Assembly (NCBI RefSeq): GCF_938039775.1
Contig: NZ_CALHTQ010000005.1
Span: 1 to 8,353 of the forward strand
Length of the DNA: 8,353 bases
Origin: an uncultured Mogibacterium sp.
GTDB taxonomy: Bacteria > Bacillota_A > Clostridia > Peptostreptococcales > Anaerovoracaceae
Reading direction: 5' to 3'
A program made the position numbers and the translations under genes. The first letter of the stretch is position 1. Each line of letters starts with the position of its first letter. The notes under the pieces are model-generated. The model did not search any database, was not told the origin of the DNA, and was given only the letters and a program-made list of their open reading frames with translations. Below, piece after piece: positions 1 through 5,576 of this stretch.

Positions 1-241
1 TTGCTTTTCTTTTAAGGTCGGCATAATAGTCAGAAGACCAGGTCTCTAGTTTTACATTTGTTTCAAATAGTTTGATAATATTATGAAATTCTAGTATGTG
101 ATTTATATTAAATGGAGAATTCAAGCTTAAAAGAATATCAATTCTGTCTTCAGCAGCTTTTAAGCTAGATCCTGTAGACAAATCACTAGCAGAATAAAAA
201 ATTATACCATCATAATCTGGTCTTGATATTTTGCTGCTCAT
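1..241 (-). CDS. Unrecognised protein, N-terminal part (gene runs off the left edge)
   Basis: An open frame on the minus strand starts at an ATG (241-239) and stays open for 80 codons to the window edge, so only the N-terminus is visible. A GGGAGAAG ribosome binding site lies 5 bases before the ATG, which supports the start. The protein begins MSSKISRPDYDGIIFY and continues as a soluble-looking mix of charged and hydrophobic residues. I see no signal peptide, membrane segment or motif I can name. The DNA is about 30% GC (72 G+C in 240 bases, hand count), clearly lower than the neighbouring genes, and the codons favour A/T third positions. It lies downstream of htrA on the same strand, but an htrA terminator separates them, so it is probably not in that transcript. 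The function is unknown. The gene call rests on the open frame and the RBS. Confidence 0.65.
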   Translation of the reverse strand, partial: MSSKISRPDYDGIIFYSASDLSTGSSLKAAEDRIDILLSLNSPFNINHILEFHNIIKLFETNVKLETWSSDYYADLKRKA

Positions 242-311
242 TTAATCTTCTCCCAACTACTGCTGTCAAAGGAATCAGCAACAGGTTATTTATTAAAGTT
301 GGTTTTTGCTG

Positions 312-348
312 ATAAAAATCCATATAAATAAACCATATTTATATGGAT
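312..348 (-). terminator. Rho-independent terminator of htrA, overlapping its stop codon
   Basis: A perfect 12-bp inverted repeat (318-329 and 337-348, arm ATCCATATAAAT, 7-base spacer) begins inside the TGA stop of htrA. Read on the minus strand, it is followed directly by a run of T (GGATTTTTATC). The stem is almost all A-T, with only two G-C pairs near its base, so it is a weak but well-shaped intrinsic terminator. The plus-strand side has no T run, so it should act only on minus-strand transcripts. Confidence 0.8.
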
Positions 349-1871
349 CACTTCTTAATCTCTGACGAACTCTGAAGCTTAACGGAAATCGTCATCTCCT
401 TACCATCTCGAATTATTCCGAACTTAACTGTTTCACCTATGCGGTGTGTCTGAATAGATGAAATTAAGCCTTCCGATGTGGAGACTTTCTCACCGTTGAT
501 GGACACAACCTGATCTCCCTTCTTGAGGCCGGCAGATTTAGCATTTGATCCATTTACCTCAGCGATGAGAACCGCTGCAGTGCTCTTGCCCGTGGTCTTA
601 TCCTTTACGGAGCCGTCATAGATGGAGATTCCGGCCATAGGCTTACCAGTGATAGTCCCATGCTCGATGATATCGTCGATAGATGAAGCGACTGAATCGA
701 TCGGTATTGCAAATCCAAGGCCTTCGATACCAGTCCCTGAGCCCTTTGCAACAACTATGCCGACGAGTTCACCTTTGCCGTTAAATAGCGCACCGCCAGA
801 GTTCCCTTCGTTGATTGATGCATCTGTCTGAATAAGCGTACGAGTTCTGTTCTCAAGCTCGATTTTACGGTCCTTGGCACTTATAATACCAGATGTTACA
901 GTACCGCCGAGCTTACCTAACGGGTTACCGATTACAACGGCGAGATCGCCTACAACTAGTTTACTGCTCCTACCGATTGTAACAGCGTTGAGCTTAGTCG
1001 CATCTATCTTGAGTACAGCGATATCAGTCTGCTCGTCATATCCAACGACACTTGCAGAATAGCTCTTTCCGCTATGAAGCCTTACAGCAATAGTCGTAGC
1101 TCCGTCAATTACGTGATAGTTCGTAACGATATAGCCATTTGACTTTACGATGACACCACTGCCCGCACCCTCACTAGTACCACCGACAGTCGTCATGATT
1201 TCGACCACAGAATCAGCATTTTTATTATTAATCTCAGCAATAGTCAGCTTGCTACCTGTAGCGCTCTGAAGTGAAGACGTCGAGAGATTCTTATAAGTTG
1301 GAGTTCTGTTAGAGAAGAACACCACCAGACCTGAACTAATCAGCGAAGTGAGCATCATCGCAATTATAAGAGTGATGATAAATAACCTCTTGGTCACGTA
1401 GTTTGGATTTTTCTGACCAGGATTATTGATTGCACCAGTAGGGGTGTTGCTGTCAGCTGCCGCATGTCCGGATTGTCCATAGATTCCACCTTCGTGAGCT
1501 GCGTGCTTGCCATAAGTAGCTTCAAAAGAGCTGTCCGCCGCATGCTTAGCGTAGTCTGCCTGCTCGCTTCTGGCAAATCTGCCCCTAGGCGCAAGGACGT
1601 TGCTGTTCTCGTCAATCAGTACGAAATTCGGCTCCTTGCCATCTCTTGGAAGGAAATCTCCCGCATCTTCTGGAGCATAGCTGCCCCATTCCTTTCTTAC
1701 AGGAGTGTCTTCTGGAAGAATGACATTCTCTGCATCGTAGATTGATTCCTCATCTTGCCAATATTCATCAGATCTTTTGTAATCCGCTTCTGAATCCTTA
1801 GTCTCAAGTGGCTCAGTTACGGAATTGACATCGTCATTTTCAGTTGGATTAGTATGATCAAAATCGCTCAT
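348..1871 (-). CDS. htrA: HtrA/DegP-family membrane-anchored serine protease with PDZ domain
   Basis: This 507-residue protease/chaperone degrades misfolded proteins at the outer face of the membrane. Residues 1-160 form a long, acidic, low-complexity cytoplasmic head. One membrane segment spans about 163-186, preceded by the basic residues KR. The trypsin-like domain (about 210-405) carries the full triad: His253 in TNYHVIDG, Asp283 in DEQTDIAVL and Ser358 in NEGNSGGALF. A single PDZ domain covers about 410-500 (KKGDQVVSINGEKV). The order of cytoplasmic head, anchor, protease and one PDZ matches the Firmicutes HtrA/YyxA/YkdA type rather than periplasmic DegP with two PDZ domains. The start is supported by an AAGGAGA ribosome binding site 6 bases upstream. 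It is transcribed divergently from fprA and ends at its own terminator. Residues 107-138 of the head contain three Tyr/His repeats. Family membership is certain; the in vivo substrates are unknown. Confidence 0.96.
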   Translation of the reverse strand: MSDFDHTNPTENDDVNSVTEPLETKDSEADYKRSDEYWQDEESIYDAENVILPEDTPVRKEWGSYAPEDAGDFLPRDGKEPNFVLIDENSNVLAPRGRFARSEQADYAKHAADSSFEATYGKHAAHEGGIYGQSGHAAADSNTPTGAINNPGQKNPNYVTKRLFIITLIIAMMLTSLISSGLVVFFSNRTPTYKNLSTSSLQSATGSKLTIAEINNKNADSVVEIMTTVGGTSEGAGSGVIVKSNGYIVTNYHVIDGATTIAVRLHSGKSYSASVVGYDEQTDIAVLKIDATKLNAVTIGRSSKLVVGDLAVVIGNPLGKLGGTVTSGIISAKDRKIELENRTRTLIQTDASINEGNSGGALFNGKGELVGIVVAKGSGTGIEGLGFAIPIDSVASSIDDIIEHGTITGKPMAGISIYDGSVKDKTTGKSTAAVLIAEVNGSNAKSAGLKKGDQVVSINGEKVSTSEGLISSIQTHRIGETVKFGIIRDGKEMTISVKLQSSSEIKK

Positions 1872-1909
1872 ATAGAGTCTCCTTGAATAATATTTTTCTT
1901 CTTGTAGCT

Positions 1910-1915
1910 ATTATA
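1910..1915 (-). promoter_or_regulatory. Candidate -10 box of the htrA promoter
   Basis: On the minus strand a perfect TATAAT lies about 40 bases before the htrA ATG, giving a leader of roughly 30 bases that includes the AAGGAGA site. No good -35 hexamer is visible at 16-18 bp spacing because the upstream DNA is A/T-rich. A TATAAA a little further upstream is an alternative. The call rests on the -10 box and its position. Confidence 0.45.
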
Positions 1916-1989
1916 TATTGAAAAACATTATTTTATAGCTATTTATATGTTTTTTATGTGAGAAATTCCACGAACCGTATCAATATAAG

Positions 1990-2008
1990 TTGATGAACTA
2001 CGCATCAA
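1990..2008. promoter_or_regulatory. Candidate operator at the fprA promoter (TTGATG-N7-CATCAA)
   Basis: A 19-bp palindrome with perfect 6-bp arms, TTGATG and CATCAA, surrounds 7 bases. The left arm is also the likely -35 box, and the centre lies near -27 of the predicted fprA start, where a bound protein would block RNA polymerase. The half-site TTGATG recurs at 2032-2037. A second inverted repeat, ACTAC/GTAGT (1997-2001/2010-2014), is interleaved. The arms resemble FNR-like half-sites, but the gap is too wide for a classical FNR box. The regulator is unknown. Confidence 0.4.
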
Positions 2009-2019
2009 AGTAGTATAAT
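1990..2019 (+). promoter_or_regulatory. Predicted promoter of the fprA cluster
   Basis: A perfect -10 box TATAAT is at 2014-2019. A -35-like TTGATG is at 1990-1995 with 18 bp spacing and four of six matches to TTGACA. This puts the transcription start near 2026 and gives a 5' leader of about 50 bases before the fprA ATG at 2077. No other -10/-35 pair of this quality is visible before fprA. Confidence 0.65.
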
Positions 2020-2076
2020 CTATTGATATGATTGATGCATTGTTTGCATCTGAATTTAGCTTATAGGGGGTACGAA

Positions 2077-3288
2077 ATGCATTGCGTTTACAAGGTAACA
2101 GATGGAATTTGGTGGATTGGCGGCAATGAGCGTAAGCTCTCCGTCTTCGAAGGGGCTATTCCTATGAACGATGGTATGGCGTACAATTCATATTTTATAG
2201 ATGACGAAAAGACAGTTGTTCTTGACACCGTAGATAAGTCGGTTGCAGGAGTTTTCTATGAGAATGTTGACCACCTGCTTAATGGCAGACCGCTCGACTA
2301 TGTAATTGTAAACCACGTTGAGCCAGACCACAGCGCTTCGCTAGAAGAGCTTATCATGAGACATCCAGAGGCGAAGGTAATCGGTAGCAAAAAGATCAAG
2401 GCTATGGTTAAACAATACGTGACATGGGATGTTGATAAGTATTTCGAGGAGATTAAAGAAGGCGATGAGTTATGCACTGGTTCGCACACTTTCACATTCT
2501 ACATGGCACCTATGGTTCACTGGCCAGAGGTAATGGTAACTTTCGAGAAGTCGACAGGATCGCTTTTCTCGGCAGACGCGTTCGGAATCTTTGGCGCACA
2601 CGATGGAAACATCTTTGCAGACGCTTACGATTTTGAGCTGGAGTGGTTACCATCAGCTCGTAAGTATTACACTACAATCGTAGGTAAATACGGAACTTTC
2701 ACTGAGAAACTTCTCGGCAAGGTTGGAGGACTCGATATTAAGAGAATTTGTCCGCTTCACGGATTCATCATTCGTAAGGACTTTGAGAAGTATATCAACG
2801 CATACCTAACATGGGCGCGTTATGAGTCCGAGGAGAACGGGGTTCTCATTCTATATGCTTCACCTTATGGCAACACTAAGAACGCAGCAGAGATTCTAGC
2901 TTGCGAACTTGCGGAGGATGGAGTTACTCGCATGAAGCTGATGGATGTATCACACTGGGATCCAATGGATGTGCTTCCACAGGCATTCAGATACAACCAC
3001 ATCGTAATTGCATGCACAACTTACAACAATGGAATCTTCGTTAAGATGGAAGAAGCTCTCGGTGAGATGAAATCTATGGGCGTGTGCAACAAGAAGGTCA
3101 GCATCATCGAGAATGGTTCATGGAATCCTGTGAGCGGGAAGCTTATCAAGGAGTTCTTTGAGGGAATGCAGAATATTGAATTTGTAGGAGATATTGTAAC
3201 AATTAAGTCCTCTGTAAAAGAGGAGTCGGCCCAGGCTGTTGCAGAGCTAGCGAAGGTAATCGCTGCATCTGTCCAGGCCGAGGCATAA
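2077..3288 (+). CDS. fprA: A-type flavoprotein (flavo-diiron protein, FprA/rubredoxin:oxygen oxidoreductase)
   Basis: This 403-residue soluble enzyme reduces O2 to water and/or NO to N2O, protecting anaerobes. Electrons usually come from rubredoxin. The N-terminal metallo-beta-lactamase-like half binds two irons. All expected ligands are present: His80, Glu82, Asp84 and His85 in NHVEPDH, His148 in MVHWPE, Asp167 in SADAFG, and His228 in CPLHGF. The C-terminal flavodoxin domain (about 255-400) has the FMN phosphate loop YASPYGNT (260-267) and NGSWNP (346-351). I chose the ATG at 2077 because AGGGGG sits 6 bases upstream and the protein then has the family's usual length of about 400. An in-frame TTG at 2032 would add 15 unlikely residues. 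No rubredoxin is fused, so it needs a separate donor. A DUF1934 gene follows after 10 bp, so the two are probably cotranscribed. O2 versus NO preference cannot be read from the sequence. Confidence 0.96.
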   Translation: MHCVYKVTDGIWWIGGNERKLSVFEGAIPMNDGMAYNSYFIDDEKTVVLDTVDKSVAGVFYENVDHLLNGRPLDYVIVNHVEPDHSASLEELIMRHPEAKVIGSKKIKAMVKQYVTWDVDKYFEEIKEGDELCTGSHTFTFYMAPMVHWPEVMVTFEKSTGSLFSADAFGIFGAHDGNIFADAYDFELEWLPSARKYYTTIVGKYGTFTEKLLGKVGGLDIKRICPLHGFIIRKDFEKYINAYLTWARYESEENGVLILYASPYGNTKNAAEILACELAEDGVTRMKLMDVSHWDPMDVLPQAFRYNHIVIACTTYNNGIFVKMEEALGEMKSMGVCNKKVSIIENGSWNPVSGKLIKEFFEGMQNIEFVGDIVTIKSSVKEESAQAVAELAKVIAASVQAEA

Positions 3289-3298
3289 GAGGGGATTA

Positions 3299-3781
3299 AT
3301 GGCAGATAAGAAAAGTGTAAATCTTGTAATCTCGAACAACCAGTATACTGAGCAGCTAGTTCCGAGTGGGCAGACATATAGAAGAGCGCTCATACTGGAA
3401 GACAACATTGAGGTGACTACTGAGGGATTCCTGTACAACAAGGGTAAGTCTACATACATCACTTACGATGAGATTGAAGATGCTGGGCTTGAGAACACCA
3501 AAACCATATTGAAGCTTGAAGGAAGTGATAAGCTTCAGATTAGAAGATATGGCAAGGATGACGGCGCGGGCATGATGGATATGCAGCTTGAAGAGGGCGT
3601 ACTCAACATTACGAGATACATTATCCCGGCTGGCAATCTAGAGATGGAGATATACACCAATAAGATTGAGAGTACACTCGATGAGGAAGGTTTCGGAAAG
3701 ATCTCAGCAGATTACAAGATCAAGATGGAGCCACATGTCAATCTGAGGAATAAGCTTGAGATAGAGGTCAAGCCTTGCTAA
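3299..3781 (+). CDS. DUF1934 (YwiB-like) small beta-barrel protein
   Basis: A 160-residue cytoplasmic protein of unknown function. It fits the DUF1934/YwiB pattern: TEGFLYNKG and an aromatic ITYDE (41-58), then T-K-T-x-L-K-L-E-G (67-75), R-R-Y-G (82-85), a Met-rich strand, TRYIIPAGNLEMEIYT (105-120), and an alternating strand ending in NLRNKLEIEVK. These are the repeating beta strands of a lipocalin/calycin-like barrel. The first 20 or so residues are variable. The start has a GAGGGG ribosome binding site 4 bases upstream and lies 10 bp after the fprA stop, so it is translated from the fprA message. In Bacillus, ywiB is next to argS; here no argS is visible and the neighbour is fprA. The family assignment comes from motif memory and is good but not certain. 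The role is unknown; a ligand-binding or RNA/enzyme accessory role would be speculation. Confidence 0.85.
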   Translation: MADKKSVNLVISNNQYTEQLVPSGQTYRRALILEDNIEVTTEGFLYNKGKSTYITYDEIEDAGLENTKTILKLEGSDKLQIRRYGKDDGAGMMDMQLEEGVLNITRYIIPAGNLEMEIYTNKIESTLDEEGFGKISADYKIKMEPHVNLRNKLEIEVKPC

Positions 3782-3864
3782 CAATGCACGTAGCGTGGCG
3801 AGGGCTCGCGAATAAGATTAAAATTATATAGCGTTAAATTGGATTTAGAAAGGACCAGAAGCAA

Positions 3865-5373
3865 ATGGGATGTGTCGGTTTTAGTGCGGAGAAATACATC
3901 GAAGAGCAGTCGAAGTATATCCTCCAGAGGATTCAGGATGGAGACGGCAGACTGTATCTTGAGTTTGGAGGAAAGCTTGTTCAGGACAAGCACGCGATGA
4001 GAGTGCTGCCTGGCTTTGATGAGAATGCCAAAATAAAATTGCTTAACCGCATGAAGGACCAGACGGAGATTATCATCTGCATCTACGCAGGAGATATAAT
4101 TTCCAGCAAGACGCGACAGGATTTCGGTATCACATATGACCTTGAAGTACTGAGACTCATCGACGCATTCCGCAGCTACGACCTTGAGATAAATTCAGTA
4201 GTCGTAACTAGATATGAGAACAACCCAGCGGTTAACATGTTTATCAACAAGCTGGAGAGAAGAGGAATTCGCACTTACAAACACAACTATACAAAGGGAT
4301 ATCCGACAGATGTTGACACAATTGTCAGCGACGAGGGATATGGTGCAAATCCATACATCGAGGTTACGAAGCCGCTCATCGTGGTTACTGGCCCTGGTGG
4401 TGGATCTGGAAAGCTGGCTACAGCGCTGTCTCAGGTTTATCACGAGTACAGACGTGGAACTAAGGCTAGATATGCGAAGTTCGAGACTTTCCCAATATGG
4501 AGTATTCCACTAAAGCACCCTGTAAATATCGCTTATGAGGCGGCAACTGCCGATCTTAAGGATGTGAATATGATAGATCCGTTCCACCTTGAGGCATATG
4601 GTGTGACGGCGATTAATTACAACCGTGATATTGAAGCTTTTCCAGTTCTTAAGAGAATTCTCGACAAGATTACGGGAGATGCTAGCGTATATCAGTCTCC
4701 GACCGATATGGGTGTTAATCGTGCGGGCTTCGGAATTATCGATGATGATATATGCCGTGAAGCAGCTAAACAGGAGATAATCAGAAGATATCTGATTGCA
4801 GAGGTTGCATATAAGAAGGGGAAGATTGACGAATCAGTGCTAGAGCGCACAAAGCTCCTAATGGAAGAGGTTGGCGCTACTCGCTACGACAGAAAAGTCG
4901 TTGCGCCAGCAGAGGAATATGCGGAGATGAAGCGGGCGGAGAATGAGCGCTATGAAAACGTAATCGTAGCGGCTATCGAACTTCCGGATGGTAGAATTGT
5001 CACAGGTAGAAGTTCAAATAGGATGGCGGCGTCAGCAGCTATGATTCTTAACGCTGTAAAGACATTAGCGGGCCTTGCAGATGACATTCCTGTAATATCA
5101 GCTCAGGTACTAGAGAACCTGCAGAAGATGAATGTGGAATTCTTTGGAGATAAATCTGCTCTCAACTGTGAGGAAATCATCATGGCGCTGACGATGTCGA
5201 CTATGACAAATCCGACAGCCGATTACGCGCTCAAGGAACTATATAAGCTTCGTGGATGCAGAGCTCACAGCACTGCAATTCTGAGCGAGAGGGACGAGCA
5301 GACACTGAAGTCGCTGGGAATAGATGTGACTTCTAACCCAGAGTTCTCGACTAGCGATCTGTACTCAAAGTAA
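3865..5373 (+). CDS. DUF1846 (UPF0371) family protein
   Basis: This 502-residue cytoplasmic protein matches the conserved DUF1846 family at its usual length of about 500 residues. The typical opening is [18 protein letters not shown], followed by LYLEFGGKL (30-38), and the ending is [15 protein letters not shown] (465-479). A glycine-rich loop GPGGGSGK at 176-183 follows a hydrophobic strand (IVVTG) and resembles a phosphate-binding loop. [17 protein letters not shown] (279-295) is another strongly patterned block. No signal peptide or membrane segment is seen. Its biochemical activity is not established to my knowledge. The ATG is preceded by AGAAAGGA 10 bases upstream, slightly long spacing. 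It lies 83 bp after the DUF1934 gene, with no convincing terminator or promoter between, so it may be the third gene of the fprA transcript. A clear terminator follows. Family certain, function unknown. Confidence 0.93.
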   Translation: MGCVGFSAEKYIEEQSKYILQRIQDGDGRLYLEFGGKLVQDKHAMRVLPGFDENAKIKLLNRMKDQTEIIICIYAGDIISSKTRQDFGITYDLEVLRLIDAFRSYDLEINSVVVTRYENNPAVNMFINKLERRGIRTYKHNYTKGYPTDVDTIVSDEGYGANPYIEVTKPLIVVTGPGGGSGKLATALSQVYHEYRRGTKARYAKFETFPIWSIPLKHPVNIAYEAATADLKDVNMIDPFHLEAYGVTAINYNRDIEAFPVLKRILDKITGDASVYQSPTDMGVNRAGFGIIDDDICREAAKQEIIRRYLIAEVAYKKGKIDESVLERTKLLMEEVGATRYDRKVVAPAEEYAEMKRAENERYENVIVAAIELPDGRIVTGRSSNRMAASAAMILNAVKTLAGLADDIPVISAQVLENLQKMNVEFFGDKSALNCEEIIMALTMSTMTNPTADYALKELYKLRGCRAHSTAILSERDEQTLKSLGIDVTSNPEFSTSDLYSK

Positions 5374-5397
5374 TTGATTTATAAAGGGATATATTGG

Positions 5398-5428
5398 GCA
5401 GCAGTTCTATTTAGGGCTGCTGCTTTTT
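5398..5428 (+). terminator. Rho-independent terminator after the DUF1846 gene
   Basis: A perfect 7-bp stem, GCAGCAG (5398-5404) and CTGCTGC (5417-5423), encloses a 12-base loop and is followed at once by TTTTT. It lies 25 bases past the DUF1846 stop and marks the end of the fprA-DUF1934-DUF1846 unit, separating it from the ClC gene. Confidence 0.9.
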
Positions 5429-5457
5429 ATACACTATTTTAGTTAATGGCGATTTTA

Positions 5458-5488
5458 ACTCGCTAGTGGTCGTGATACACTAGCGAGT
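5458..5488. promoter_or_regulatory. Perfect 11-bp inverted repeat, candidate operator of the ClC gene
   Basis: The arms ACTCGCTAGTG (5458-5468) and CACTAGCGAGT (5478-5488) are perfect complements with a 9-base spacer. Arm starts are 20 bp apart, about two helical turns, so both faces could be met by a protein dimer. There is no T run on either side, so it is not an intrinsic terminator. It ends 14 bp before the -10 box and covers the place where the -35 should be, with its centre near -42 of the predicted start. This is where a class II activator would bind, though a repressor is also possible. Confidence 0.55.
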
Positions 5489-5499
5489 AGGAAAAGGTC

Positions 5500-5508
5500 T
5501 GTTATAAT
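5500..5508 (+). promoter_or_regulatory. Extended -10 promoter of the ClC gene
   Basis: TGTTATAAT combines a perfect TATAAT (5503-5508) with the upstream TG of an extended -10 promoter. No good -35 hexamer is found at 16-19 bp spacing; that position is taken by the right arm of the inverted repeat. The predicted start is near 5515, leaving a leader of about 60 bases before the ATG at 5577. An extended -10 can work without a -35, or with help from an activator. Confidence 0.65.
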
Positions 5509-5576
5509 AGAGATATAAACTGGCTACAATAGTGAAGCTAGCAATTTAAGATTCAGACAGACAGGAAGGAATAGAA

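Noticed and set aside
264..269. Perfect TTGACA on the minus strand before the left-edge gene.
   Set aside because: At normal spacing the -10 would overlap the RBS and the start codon, and no TATAAT is there, so it is not a usable promoter for that gene.
2032..2076. In-frame TTG upstream start for fprA that would add 15 residues.
   Set aside because: It lacks a ribosome binding site and lies only about 6 bases after the predicted transcription start. The ATG at 2077 has AGGGGG at ideal spacing and gives the usual family length.
3510..3537. 8-bp inverted repeat TGAAGCTT/AAGCTTCA inside the DUF1934 gene.
   Set aside because: It comes from two Lys-Leu codon pairs in a conserved coding stretch; a coding coincidence is the simpler explanation.
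3798..3809. Small GC-rich hairpin GCGAGGGCTCGC after the DUF1934 gene.
   Set aside because: The stem is only 4-5 bp, the loop is minimal and no T run follows, so I do not call it a terminator.
5350..5357. ACTAGCGA inside the end of the DUF1846 gene, matching part of the ClC operator arm.
   Set aside because: An 8-base match within a coding sequence and without a paired arm; likely chance.
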